From Dehalococcoidia bacterium (GTDB taxonomy: Bacteria; Chloroflexota; Dehalococcoidia; Lucifugimonadales; Lucifugimonadaceae), in assembly GCA_012959765.1 (NCBI GenBank), contig DUCO01000007.1, positions 1,336 to 65,335 on the forward strand: DNA of 64,000 bases. The letters are read 5' to 3'. Position 1 is the stretch's first letter. Each line of letters starts with the position of its first letter. A program made the position numbers and the translations under genes. Under the pieces are notes generated by a model, which made no database searches, was not told the DNA's origin, and was given only the letters and a program-made list of their open reading frames with translations. Positions 42,424-51,763 of this stretch are shown in pieces.

Positions 42424-44514
42424 CTACTCCGTTGCCTGATCCAAAATCGTAATCAGGTCGACCGCCTGCTTGCCATCTTCAACGCCTTTGGCCGTGATGC
42501 CCTCGTCGAACATCTGAATACAGAACGGACATGACACCGCCAGCGTGTCGGCTCCGGTTTCGAGGAACTGGTCGGTGCGCATGTGATTCACACGCTCACC
42601 CTCCTCCTCCATCCACATTCGCCCACCACCGGCTCCACAGCAGAACGCCTTCTCCTGATTGCGGTCCATCTCGACGAAATCGAGCCCCGGTATCGCGCTA
42701 ATAACCTCCCGAGGCGCACCAAACTCGCCGTTGTGCCGACCCAGATAACACGAGTCGTGATAAGTAACGGTTCCTATCTTGCCGATGCCAGCCTCGGTTG
42801 GTTTTAGCTTGCCCTCCTTAAGCAGCTCGCCGACGAACGCCGTGTAGTGAATCACCTCGTAGTTCCCGCTCAGCTGCGGGTACTCGTTTTTCATCGTGTT
42901 GAAGCAATGCGGGCAGGTGGTGATGATCTTCTTCACGTCGTACTGCGTGAAAGTGGCGATGTTCGTTTCGGCCTGAACCTGGAACAGATACTCGTTGCCG
43001 AGCCGCCGTGCAGGATCGCCGGTGCAGGTTTCTTCATCGCCTAAAACAGCGAAATCGATTCCAGCCTTCTTCAACACCGAAGCCATCGAACGGGTTGTGT
43101 CGACACCACGTTGCACCAGCGCCCCGGAGCAGCCGACCCAGAATAGAACTTCGGAGTCGGGCTTCTCGGCTAGCGTCGGAATTTCAAGACCGTCCATCCA
43201 CGATGTACGAGTCAAAGTGGTCCCACGCCAAGGGTGACCCCGCTGCTCGATCGACTGCATCGCCGACATCGCTGTTTCCGGCGTACTAGCCTCTTCCAAC
43301 GTGAGATACCGCCGCATGTCGACAATCGAATCGATGTGATTGATCTCGACAGGGCATGCGTCGAGACACGCAGCACAGGTCAAACAGCTCCACAGCACGT
43401 CATCGCCAATCGCATCGTGAACCATCGAAGTGGCTGGCTCCGGAGGCGTTTCTCCGGCGGGCGTCCCCAGAAGAACGGGAGCTCGCTCCTCCATGTAGCC
43501 CCGCATTCCCTGAATCAACGCCCTTGGCGAAAGTGGCTTGCCCGAAGCCCACGCCGGGCAGGCGTCCTGACAACGTCCGCAGTTGGTGCACGCATCAAAA
43601 CTCAGCATCTGCGTCCACGGAAGGTCGATTATGTCTTTCGCCCCAAACGTCTCAAGCGTCTCGAAATCGCCCATCGACTTCAGGGCGCCCCGAGGTCGCA
43701 ACGTTCGGTAGTACCAGTTCATTGGGCTTACGATCATGTGAGTAAGTCGGCTGAACCGAGCCGATGCGTACACAATCGCTGAAACGAACACTCCGGCGTG
43801 CAGCCACCACGTTGTTGCGTGAAGAGTTTCGAGCGCACCAGTGCCAATTCCTATACCGAGCAGGGTCTTTGCAACAATCCAGCCGATAGGCGACCATCGT
43901 GCAACCGAGGGATCGTAGAAAGAAGATGCTGGGTTCAGTTCGGTAGCGGCAATACGGAAGCCTTCTATCAGGAAACCGCTGATAAGCAGGGCGAACAGGA
44001 ACCCCAAAACAACGGCGTCATCGAGTGCCGTGTTGAGGCGACCGGGTCGAATCACATATCGTCGCCACACCGCCATCAAAAGCCCAACCGCGGCAAGCCC
44101 GCCACCAAGTACATCCCATGTAAACCCAAGCGGTATACGTGCGTGCGCAGTTGGCCACACCCAGTTCAGGTACTTTTCGGCGTTGAATTCAAGCGCTGCG
44201 ATCGTCGTGGCGATAAGCAAAATGCTGAATCCCCAGAAAATCGCAAAGTGCATGATCCCTGGATACAGATCACGTTTGCGAACGAACTGCCGATGCGCAA
44301 TTAAGCCAACGGCAACAAGCGCAAGAAACGCCTTCCATCGATCACCGGTTGGACCCAGATCCGCATCGGCACCGGCGGTGTGCCAGAAACGCCATCGACG
44401 ACGCAGGGCATAGGCGATAGAAGCGAGGGCAATAGGGGCGACGAGATAAACGAGGGCACCGGCGAACGGGTAACCAATGTTCCAGAAATCTGTGCGACCA
44501 GCGAAATCATACAT
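42424..44514 (-). CDS. HdrD-like Fe-S membrane oxidoreductase with NarI-type cytochrome b domain
   Basis: A 696-residue protein. The N-terminal about 300 residues hold six or so membrane segments with His residues suited to haem b (GIMHFAIFWGFSILL, LHATTWWLHAGVFVSAIVYA). Two [4Fe-4S] motifs follow, CTNCGRCQDACPAW and CLTCAACLDACPVE, then two CCG-type domains (CTGDPARRLGNEYLFQ, KAFCCGAGGGRMW). The same architecture occurs in EtfMQO/FadF-type proteins that pass electrons from electron-transferring flavoprotein to menaquinone during beta-oxidation. No etf genes are next to it. Likely membrane-bound, active sites inside. Confidence 0.92.
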   Translation of the reverse strand: MYDFAGRTDFWNIGYPFAGALVYLVAPIALASIAYALRRRWRFWHTAGADADLGPTGDRWKAFLALVAVGLIAHRQFVRKRDLYPGIMHFAIFWGFSILLIATTIAALEFNAEKYLNWVWPTAHARIPLGFTWDVLGGGLAAVGLLMAVWRRYVIRPGRLNTALDDAVVLGFLFALLISGFLIEGFRIAATELNPASSFYDPSVARWSPIGWIVAKTLLGIGIGTGALETLHATTWWLHAGVFVSAIVYASARFSRLTHMIVSPMNWYYRTLRPRGALKSMGDFETLETFGAKDIIDLPWTQMLSFDACTNCGRCQDACPAWASGKPLSPRALIQGMRGYMEERAPVLLGTPAGETPPEPATSMVHDAIGDDVLWSCLTCAACLDACPVEINHIDSIVDMRRYLTLEEASTPETAMSAMQSIEQRGHPWRGTTLTRTSWMDGLEIPTLAEKPDSEVLFWVGCSGALVQRGVDTTRSMASVLKKAGIDFAVLGDEETCTGDPARRLGNEYLFQVQAETNIATFTQYDVKKIITTCPHCFNTMKNEYPQLSGNYEVIHYTAFVGELLKEGKLKPTEAGIGKIGTVTYHDSCYLGRHNGEFGAPREVISAIPGLDFVEMDRNQEKAFCCGAGGGRMWMEEEGERVNHMRTDQFLETGADTLAVSCPFCIQMFDEGITAKGVEDGKQAVDLITILDQATE

Positions 44515-44669
44515 GCCCTTGCTTGATCCTCAATTACCTAATCTAGTACACGTTCATCTGGTATCTGGTGCCAAATGGCGGCGCCAAATCGCAGTTTACG
44601 GATCACCAGTGTCTGTGTCGTGCCTGTAACCGTCCCGCTGAACCCCAGACGCTGCCCCGACGACGCCAC

Positions 44670-45671
44670 TTAGTTAACGAGCCGGGTCCACATCAGCACC
44701 GACGATCCTGTTACCAGCCAAAGGAAAATGTTGATCAACAATGGCTTGTCGCGAATGACAATTTCTTCGGGATTCTCACCAACGCCCTTGATGTGAATCA
44801 AGAACAGGTAACGAAGAATTCCGTATGCAACAAACGGAATCGTAAGCATCATCGAGTGATTACTCGGGACGTTCGCTTCGATCACGCCCGTGCTGAACGT
44901 GTAGAGGGTGTACGAGATCAGAGTGGCAGTTGCCACAACGTTGATCAGGCTGTCGAGCAGTGGCAATGAATAGTCGCTGAGAATCGTCCGCTGTGCCTCA
45001 GAATTTTCGCCAGAAATAGTCAGCTCATTGCGACGCTTCGCGAGAGCCAGAAATAGCGCACCCAGAGCCGTTACAACGTACAACCACGGCGAAATCGTCA
45101 GGTCTAATTTGACCGCGTCATTGCCCTGCGTGATGATCGCGTGGTCGATGGCAATCGATCCGGCAACGGCTCGCAAAATGAACCCTGAAGCAACCGCCAT
45201 CACATCGAGCAGCACAATGTTTTTGATCCACCAGCTGTAGGCGATGTTCATTGCGAGATAGCCCGCAGCTGTGATCAGCATCGGCGTCGAAATAAGATAC
45301 GACCCTCCCAGTGCCACCACGATAAAGAAGCTAGCGATGCCGATAGCCCAGGGTATTGAAATCCTTCTGGCGGCTATTGGCCGGAATCGCTTGCGGGGGT
45401 GCGTTCGGTCCTTTTCGGCATCAACCGAATCGTTGATGTAGTAAACCGCCGCCGAAAGAAGTACGAATATCCCAAGAGCGGCAAACGCACGACCGACAAT
45501 ATCAGTCATTCCTGCAACATCATCCGCGTTGTACCAAATGTTGATCGTGAAGAAGAGAGGAACGAGAACAAGACCGTTCTTGATCATCTGCTTGGGGCGC
45601 GATTCCCTTATGATCGCCCGAATGCTCGGGATACCTGATGCCTGAATTGTGACTTCCTGTTCTGTCGCCAT
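44670..45671 (-). CDS. UbiA-superfamily prenyltransferase, decaprenyl-phosphate phosphoribosyltransferase-like
   Basis: A 333-residue membrane protein with about nine segments. First Asp-rich motif YYINDSVDAEKDRTHPRKRFRPIA fits the N-D-x-x-D-x-x-x-D-R-x-H-P-x-K-x-R-P-I-A form of the enzymes that move phosphoribose from PRPP to decaprenyl phosphate, the first step to decaprenyl-phospho-arabinose. The second motif is VVTALGALFLALAKRRNEL. RPKQMIKNGLVLVPLFF is another matching block. It suggests a pentose-decorated lipid-linked glycan. The partner epimerase genes are not in view, so the final product is inference. Confidence 0.85.
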   Translation of the reverse strand: MATEQEVTIQASGIPSIRAIIRESRPKQMIKNGLVLVPLFFTINIWYNADDVAGMTDIVGRAFAALGIFVLLSAAVYYINDSVDAEKDRTHPRKRFRPIAARRISIPWAIGIASFFIVVALGGSYLISTPMLITAAGYLAMNIAYSWWIKNIVLLDVMAVASGFILRAVAGSIAIDHAIITQGNDAVKLDLTISPWLYVVTALGALFLALAKRRNELTISGENSEAQRTILSDYSLPLLDSLINVVATATLISYTLYTFSTGVIEANVPSNHSMMLTIPFVAYGILRYLFLIHIKGVGENPEEIVIRDKPLLINIFLWLVTGSSVLMWTRLVN

Positions 45672-45739
45672 ATGGGCGATGATAGGTGTATTCGGAATTC
45701 GGGGTCAATTTGTACCGCCGACACGAATCACCAGTAATT

Positions 45740-46477
45740 ATGCCAACTAACTCGAAAATACGACTCGATCAACTCCTTGTAGACAAGCATCTCGCTCCTG
45801 ATATTAAGGAAGCGGCTGCACTCGTTATGGCGGGGAAAGTGTCGATCGCGCAAGAACGCCGGTCGCCAACGCCCGGAATGCAGGTGAGGCCGGATGTTGA
45901 TTTAACGGTTGTGGCAGAGAAGCGGTTTGTTTCGCGTGGTGGGGAAAAACTTGCGAAGGCTCTCGATGTTTTTGAGGTGAATGTTAAAGGTGCTGTGTGC
46001 CTCGACGTTGGTGCATCGACTGGTGGATTTACCGACTGCCTGCTGCAAGCGGGGGCGGCACGGGTCTATGCCGTAGATACAGGGCGTGGTCAGCTACACC
46101 AGAAACTTCTCGTTGACGATCGAGTTGAAAACATGGAACGAACGAATCTTGTCGATGGACTGGGGCTGCCCGAAAAAGTCAGCCTGATAGTGGCCGACGT
46201 TTCGTTCACATCTCTCAGCACCGTGTTGCCTACCGCATTCGACCAACTCGCAGAAAACGGACAGGCAATAGTTCTGCTCAAGCCCCAGTTCGAAGCGAAG
46301 AAATCAGATGTTCCGCGAGGTGGCGTCATTACCGATCCACTCGTCCATGCTGCAGTTATCGGTCGCTTTTTAAGATGGGCTGGCCAATCAAAAATACGGA
46401 TTCGGAATCTGACCAGTTCGGGGATACTCGGAGATAAGGGAAACCGGGAGTTTCTACTGCATCTTGCCCCCCTGTGA
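45740..46477 (+). CDS. tlyA: TlyA family rRNA 2'-O-methyltransferase / S4-domain protein
   Basis: About 245 residues from ATG 45740; upstream codons in the same frame show no similarity. The N-terminal S4 RNA-binding domain is IRLDQLLVDKHLAPDIKEAAALVMAGKV; the FtsJ-like domain has VCLDVGASTGGFTDCLLQAGAARVYAVD, the K-D-K-type catalytic region around LIVADVSFTSL and VLLKPQFEA. TlyA methylates 16S and 23S rRNA 2'-hydroxyls, where it affects capreomycin sensitivity in mycobacteria. Divergent from the prenyltransferase gene with 68 bases between. Confidence 0.92.
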   Translation: MPTNSKIRLDQLLVDKHLAPDIKEAAALVMAGKVSIAQERRSPTPGMQVRPDVDLTVVAEKRFVSRGGEKLAKALDVFEVNVKGAVCLDVGASTGGFTDCLLQAGAARVYAVDTGRGQLHQKLLVDDRVENMERTNLVDGLGLPEKVSLIVADVSFTSLSTVLPTAFDQLAENGQAIVLLKPQFEAKKSDVPRGGVITDPLVHAAVIGRFLRWAGQSKIRIRNLTSSGILGDKGNREFLLHLAPL

Positions 46478-46518
46478 GCTACTTAGTCCCAAATCACACC
46501 CCTCGCCCCGTGTTTGCG

Positions 46519-46588
46519 TTGACCGCGCCACTTGCACCACGTTAAAATTAGCGCTCACTCACCGATTCACCTTGGAGCCATTCGGTGA
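46519..46588 (+). promoter_or_regulatory. purF promoter and leader hairpin
   Basis: TTGACC (46519-46524) and TAAAAT (46543-46548) with an 18-base spacer form a good promoter. TCACCGA (46559-46565) and TCGGTGA (46582-46588) form a perfect 7-base inverted repeat near the expected transcription start, which could be an operator or a 5' stabilising hairpin. The leader to the GTG at 46657 is about 100 bases. I saw no purine riboswitch core. Confidence 0.6.
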
Positions 46589-46656
46589 TTCTGATCATTG
46601 GCGATGCAAGCGAGCGTCCCATGAACTGAGCGGTCCGATCTAAAACATTTACATTT

Positions 46657-48102
46657 GTGTTAGAGAATCAAGGTTCGATCAACACGAACTCCGACGATAA
46701 GCCGCATGAGGAATGTGGGATCGTCGGAGCATTCGTACCCGGTGAAAGCGTAGCCCGAACAGCGTTCTTTGGTCTGTTCGCGCTCCAACATCGCGGGCAG
46801 GAAAGCGCCGGCATCGCAACATCAGTCGGCGATAAAATCCATCTCAAAGCGCGGATGGGACTTGTCTCGCAGGTATTCCGTGAAGAGACTCTTACCGGAC
46901 TTCCCGGGCATCTAGGAATTGGGCATACCCGATATTCGACGATGGGTGGGAGCACGGATTACAACGCCCAGCCGCTCCTTGCCAGTGGACAACGAGGTGA
47001 AATAGCAGTTGGGCACAACGGCAACGTGATCAACGCAGCCGATCTCCGGATCGAGATGGCCGAAGAGTTCGGTTCGAAATTCATCAAGACTTCCGACACA
47101 GAAGTAATCGCCGAACTATTCGCAAAAGCTCCCGGAAGCGACTGGTTCGAGGTTTCTGCCTACGCCATGCGCCGACTTAAAGGCGCTTACTCACTCGTGA
47201 TCATGACCAAGAACCAACTGATCGCCGTTCGCGACCCGCTTGGAATTCGACCACTCTGCCTCGGAACGCTCAACGGTGGTTATGTAGTCGCTTCGGAAAC
47301 GGCTGCGCTCGACAATCTGGGTGCCGACTTCGTTCGTGAACTCGAAAACGGCGAAACCCTAATAATCGATGAAAACGGTATTGAGTCGAAAATCTGGTCG
47401 GGTGCCCGAAAACCGCACGCAATGTGCGTGTTCGAGCAGATCTACTTTGCTCGACCCGACAGCATCCTTAACGGTGAACTGGCTTACGAAACCAGGCAGC
47501 GTCTTGGCGCAGAGGTCTATCGAGAGCACCCTGTCGACGCCGATATCGTAGTCGGAATTCCCGACTCATCGACGCCGCACGCTGTAGGTCTAGCTGCTGA
47601 AGCCAAGATTCCCTACACCGAAGCCATCATTCGTAATCGATACGTTGGCCGAACATTTATCCAACCCGACCAGCGATCACGCGATCAGGGTGTGCAGACC
47701 AAGTTCAACCCGATGCGGGGCGTAATTGCCGGCAAGCGCTTGCTTGTAGTCGACGATTCGATCGTACGAAGCACGACGATCACACGAGTAATCAAAATGC
47801 TGCGTCGAGCCGGTGCCAAAGAAGTTCACGTCCGAGTGGCATCCCCCCCAATCAAGTCGACCTGTCATTTCGGGGTCGACATGGCAACGCTCAACGAACT
47901 CATCGCAGCGAATAAGACAGTCGAAGAGATCACCGAATATATCGGTGCAGATTCACTGGCTTATCTATCTGTTGAAGGACTGCTAAGAGCAGTTCGAGCA
48001 CCTGAAAATTCCTACTGCACAGGCTGTTTTACCGGGAACTATCCCATTCCGGTTCAGCTCGAAATGAACAAAATGGGTTTCGAGGCCACTCAGAACGTTT
48101 AG
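46657..48102 (+). CDS. purF: Amidophosphoribosyltransferase PurF
   Basis: A 481-residue enzyme for the first step of purine synthesis, making phosphoribosylamine from PRPP and glutamine. The propeptide of about 19 residues precedes the nucleophile Cys20 in HEECGIVGAFVPGE. FALQHRGQESAGIA and GHTRYSTMG belong to the glutaminase domain; the PRTase loop is RLLVVDDSIVRSTT. The C-terminal CTGCFTGNYPIPV completes the Cys set of the Fe-S-type PurF of Bacillus. Start is GTG 46657. First gene of purF-purM-purH. Confidence 0.97.
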   Translation: MLENQGSINTNSDDKPHEECGIVGAFVPGESVARTAFFGLFALQHRGQESAGIATSVGDKIHLKARMGLVSQVFREETLTGLPGHLGIGHTRYSTMGGSTDYNAQPLLASGQRGEIAVGHNGNVINAADLRIEMAEEFGSKFIKTSDTEVIAELFAKAPGSDWFEVSAYAMRRLKGAYSLVIMTKNQLIAVRDPLGIRPLCLGTLNGGYVVASETAALDNLGADFVRELENGETLIIDENGIESKIWSGARKPHAMCVFEQIYFARPDSILNGELAYETRQRLGAEVYREHPVDADIVVGIPDSSTPHAVGLAAEAKIPYTEAIIRNRYVGRTFIQPDQRSRDQGVQTKFNPMRGVIAGKRLLVVDDSIVRSTTITRVIKMLRRAGAKEVHVRVASPPIKSTCHFGVDMATLNELIAANKTVEEITEYIGADSLAYLSVEGLLRAVRAPENSYCTGCFTGNYPIPVQLEMNKMGFEATQNV

Positions 48103-48252
48103 TTCGCCATCAATTGCCGCTGCAAGCGTTCTTACTGAGGCACAGTTGGTGAAATTGCAGGCTCTCAAGTACCCCTCCTGAACGTATACTTATCGCTTGA
48201 AAATAACGCGTCTGAAAAACGCACTGGAAATCGCTTACGGGAGCCCTCGAGC

Positions 48253-49290
48253 ATGACTGATCGCCCAGCAGGTAAGACGTACGCTGATGCAGGTGTAGAC
48301 CTTAACGAAGCGGCACTCGTGAAGACCACTATCAAGGGCATTGCAGCTGCGACTCTGGGCAAGGCTGTAGTGGCGGGTCCCGGTGGCTTTGGCGGAGTGA
48401 TAGACCCCGATCCCGCTGGCGATACTCTTCTTGTTGCAAGCACCGATGGCGTGGGCACAAAGCTCCGCATCGCCGATGCGCTTGGCCGCCACGATACGGT
48501 AGGCGCAAGCATCGTCAACCACTGTATAAACGATATTCTTCCCGCCGGAGCCCGACCGCTCTTCTTCCTCGACTACATCGGTCTGAGCCGATTCGACCCC
48601 GATAAGATTGCTGAGATTGTTGGTGGGCTAGCTAGGGCGTGTCGAGAAGCAGGCTGCGCACTTCTAGGTGGCGAAACTGCCACGATGCCCGATATCTACC
48701 ACGGCAATGACTACGACCTCGCCGGGTTCATCGTCGGCACGGTGCGTAAAGATGCTTTGCTGAAGCCGGAAAATACCCGTGCAGGTGACGTTATTCTGGG
48801 ATTGGCGTCTGACGGTCTGCACACCAACGGATATTCACTTGTTCGCTCGGTATTCGAAACCGACCAGAACCCTTCAGTTTTAGCTTCAAACGTTCCCGAG
48901 ACGTCCCACACGCTCGGCGAACTGCTCCTTCGACCACATCTCTCTTACCTCGATGCCATTGGGCCCGTACTCGATAAAATTCGTGGACTCGGGCACATTA
49001 CAGGCGGAAGCTTCTTCAAGAACATCCCACGGGCGCTGGCCGACGGTCTGGGAGCAGATGTCGATATCTCTACATGGTCAATCCCGCCGCTGTTCAAGTT
49101 CATTCAGGAATCTGGAAACGTGGATGACCTTGAAATGTTCAGGGTATTCAACATGGGTGTTGGCATGACAATCATCGTCGAGCCCGGGCTGGCCTACGAT
49201 GTGCTGAACAGCGTTCCCGGTGCCTTCAGAGTTGGTGAAGTTGTAGAGCGTGCCGAAGGCGAAGAACGCACAAAGCTGATCGGTCTCTAA
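48253..49290 (+). CDS. purM: Phosphoribosylformylglycinamidine cyclo-ligase PurM
   Basis: A 345-residue ATP-dependent AIR synthetase. TYADAGVDLNEAALVKTTIKGIA starts the domain; LLVASTDGVGTKLRIAD, HCINDILPAGARPLFFLDYIG and CALLGGETATMP are the ATP and substrate blocks; GHITGGSFFKNIPRAL lies near the end. The gap to purF is 150 bases and to purH is 51 bases, with purN absent in between. GGGAG precedes the ATG by about 9 bases. Confidence 0.97.
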   Translation: MTDRPAGKTYADAGVDLNEAALVKTTIKGIAAATLGKAVVAGPGGFGGVIDPDPAGDTLLVASTDGVGTKLRIADALGRHDTVGASIVNHCINDILPAGARPLFFLDYIGLSRFDPDKIAEIVGGLARACREAGCALLGGETATMPDIYHGNDYDLAGFIVGTVRKDALLKPENTRAGDVILGLASDGLHTNGYSLVRSVFETDQNPSVLASNVPETSHTLGELLLRPHLSYLDAIGPVLDKIRGLGHITGGSFFKNIPRALADGLGADVDISTWSIPPLFKFIQESGNVDDLEMFRVFNMGVGMTIIVEPGLAYDVLNSVPGAFRVGEVVERAEGEERTKLIGL

Positions 49291-49341
49291 CCGGCTTCTC
49301 GTACAGAAGAGAACAGACTAAAGAAAAGAATCGAGAAACAA

Positions 49342-50886
49342 TTGAGGGCGCTACTTTCTGCATATGACCGAACCGGACTCGTCGACTTCGCCAAAACGCT
49401 GGTCGAAGCCGGGTTCGAACTGCTCAGCACCGGCGGTACTGCGAACGAGCTGAAAAACGCCGGGCTCGATATCACCGAAGTGGCATCTGTAACGGGTGCG
49501 CCCGAGATCCTCGATGGCCGGGTAAAAACCCTTCACCCTCGTATTCACGGCGGACTGCTCGGCAAAAGAAGCAATCCGGCTCACGTAGCCGAGATGAAGA
49601 AGCAGGGCATCGAGGGAATCGACGTTGTTGTGAACAACCTCTACCCGTTCCAGCAGACAATCTCGAAGCCTGACGTATCGCTCGACGATGCCCTCGAAAA
49701 CATCGATATCGGCGGTCCTGCCATGACCCGTGCAGCCGCCAAGAATTTTCCGGATGTCGTGATCGTTGTCGATCCTTCCGACTACGCAACCGTGGGCGAG
49801 ATGATCGTCAACGGCGGCGTATCGATGGATCAACGCCGTCGATTGGCTGCAAAGGCGTTCCAGCACGTAGCTGGATACGACACGCTGATCTCCGCGTACC
49901 TGCGTGAGCCCGACGCAACGGGCGACGACAAAACAGCCCTCTTCCCCGAAGAAATTACGTTTGGCTGGAACCGAGTGGCGATTCCTCGTTACGGCGAGAA
50001 CCCTCACCAGGCGGGTGGAATCTACGTCACCCCCGGCGAGACCGGCGGGATCGTCAACGCAAAGCAATTGCACGGCATCGACATGTCGTACCTCAACTAC
50101 TTTGATGCCGATGCTGCGTGGGTTTCAGCAAACTCCTACCAGTCGCTCGGGCAACACTGCGTTTCGGTCGTGAAGCACGCAAACCCGTGCGGTCTGGCGA
50201 TCAATGCTGATCAAACCGAGGCATACAGGAATGCTCTGGCTGGCGATCCTATGTCAGCATTTGGGGGAATCGTTGGATTCAATAACGTTGTAACTGCGGA
50301 AACTGCCACTGCGATGAAAGGCGTTCTCTACGACGTGATCGTTGCGCCCGGATACGAACCCGAGGCACTCGAAATTCTCCAGAAGCGAAGGCGCACCCGA
50401 GTACTCGAAACCAAACCTTCGGCAACCCCGCTGCTCAACGTGCGAAACGTTACAGGTGGTGCTCTGATTCAGCAGCCCGACGATATTACTGAAGTCTCAT
50501 CTTCTTGGACCGTTGTCACGAAGAAGCAGCCTACCGAGCAGCAGCTCAACGACATGGCGTTCGCGTGGAAGGCGTGTCAGCTCGTCCACTCAAACGCGAT
50601 CGTATTCGCCAGGGACTCGATGCTCAAAGGCATGGGGGCAGGGCAGCCGAACCGGGTGATGAGCGTGTATCTGGCGGGAAGAGCCGCCGGTGACGACGCC
50701 GAGGGCTGTGTGATGGCAAGCGACGCCTACTTCCCGTTCCCCGACGGTATCGAAAGTGCAGCCGAAGCTGGAGCAGTTGCGATAGTACAGCCGGGCGGTT
50801 CAGTGAAAGATCAGGAAGTAATCGATGCCGCCGACCGTCTGGGACTGGTGATGTTGTTCACCGGAACACGCCACTTCAATCACTAA
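49342..50886 (+). CDS. purH: Bifunctional AICAR transformylase / IMP cyclohydrolase PurH
   Basis: A 514-residue bifunctional enzyme for the last two steps to IMP. The N-terminal IMP cyclohydrolase domain has LLSTGGTANELKNAG, VKTLHPRIHGGLLGKR and NIDIGGPAMTRAAAKN; the C-terminal transformylase has RYGENPHQ, VKHANPCGLA, AFGGIVGFN and VHSNAIVFARD. The start is TTG 49342, directly before MRALLSAYDRTGL; there is no nearby ATG. Last gene of the purine cluster. Confidence 0.97.
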   Translation: MRALLSAYDRTGLVDFAKTLVEAGFELLSTGGTANELKNAGLDITEVASVTGAPEILDGRVKTLHPRIHGGLLGKRSNPAHVAEMKKQGIEGIDVVVNNLYPFQQTISKPDVSLDDALENIDIGGPAMTRAAAKNFPDVVIVVDPSDYATVGEMIVNGGVSMDQRRRLAAKAFQHVAGYDTLISAYLREPDATGDDKTALFPEEITFGWNRVAIPRYGENPHQAGGIYVTPGETGGIVNAKQLHGIDMSYLNYFDADAAWVSANSYQSLGQHCVSVVKHANPCGLAINADQTEAYRNALAGDPMSAFGGIVGFNNVVTAETATAMKGVLYDVIVAPGYEPEALEILQKRRRTRVLETKPSATPLLNVRNVTGGALIQQPDDITEVSSSWTVVTKKQPTEQQLNDMAFAWKACQLVHSNAIVFARDSMLKGMGAGQPNRVMSVYLAGRAAGDDAEGCVMASDAYFPFPDGIESAAEAGAVAIVQPGGSVKDQEVIDAADRLGLVMLFTGTRHFNH

Positions 50887-50945
50887 ACGCTTTTATGCGG
50901 TTACTGCTTAGACGTCCTTACCACGCCCTGAGAAACAAGGTTTCT

Positions 50946-51680
50946 ATGAATGCAACCATCGACATAGTCATCCCGGTCCTCAACGAGGAAGTGGCTCTGC
51001 CCGGCTGCATTGAAAAGCTCTACGCGTTCATCAGCGAGCACCCCGAACGTGACTGGCGAGTAGTAATTGCCGACAACGGTTCGACCGATCGAACTACCGA
51101 AATCGCTAACGAACTGTCGGAAAACCATAAAAGCCTGTCAGTATCTCGACTAGATCAGCGCGGACGTGGCCGTGCGCTCAAGCAGGCATGGGGCGAAAGC
51201 GACGCCGACGTGCGGTTGTATATGGACGTTGATCTATCAACCGACCTGAAATCTTTGCCTTCGTTGGTTGCCGCAATAGCCGATGACGGCTACGAAATAG
51301 CGATAGGTTCGAGACTCATCAAAGGTTCTGAAGTGGTCGATCGTACATTGAAGCGTGAGATCACTTCGCGTGGCTACAACATCCTCATCCACCTGTTCTT
51401 TCCACTCACCAAGTTCAAAGACGCTCAGTGCGGATTCAAGGCAGTTTCAAGGAAAACAGCCGAGAATTTAGTCCCTCTCGCCAAAGACAACGCATGGTTC
51501 TTCGACACCGAACTTCTGTTACTCGCCGGTAAGGCCGGGTATGACATAAAGGAAGTACCGGTTCACTGGGAAGATGATCCCGATACCCGGGTGAAGATTA
51601 TTTCGACAGCATGGGAAGACGTAAATGGGCTGCTTAGATTAAGGTTTAAAGGTCGCCCAGTTCCGCCATCAGCATCTTGA
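50946..51680 (+). CDS. GT2 family glycosyltransferase (polyprenyl-phosphate glycosyltransferase type)
   Basis: About 244 residues from ATG 50946 (AAGG 7 bases upstream), preferred over ATG 50895, which has no ribosome-binding site. The GT-A fold shows IDIVIPVLNEEVALPGCIEKLY, the diphosphate-binding ADNGSTDRTTEIANEL, the DxD motif LYMDVDLSTDL and the lid DAQCGFKAVSRKTAENL. This is the pattern of dolichol/undecaprenyl-phosphate mannose or glucose synthases, here without C-terminal membrane segments. Likely loads a sugar onto a lipid carrier for wall or protein glycosylation. Confidence 0.9.
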   Translation: MNATIDIVIPVLNEEVALPGCIEKLYAFISEHPERDWRVVIADNGSTDRTTEIANELSENHKSLSVSRLDQRGRGRALKQAWGESDADVRLYMDVDLSTDLKSLPSLVAAIADDGYEIAIGSRLIKGSEVVDRTLKREITSRGYNILIHLFFPLTKFKDAQCGFKAVSRKTAENLVPLAKDNAWFFDTELLLLAGKAGYDIKEVPVHWEDDPDTRVKIISTAWEDVNGLLRLRFKGRPVPPSAS

Positions 51681-51763
51681 CCACTGATTTATTCGATAGA
51701 TAGAGTTGGGTACTCGCGTGGCTGGTCACATTCGACGGCTGCGCAAAACTGAAGCATCAACAC

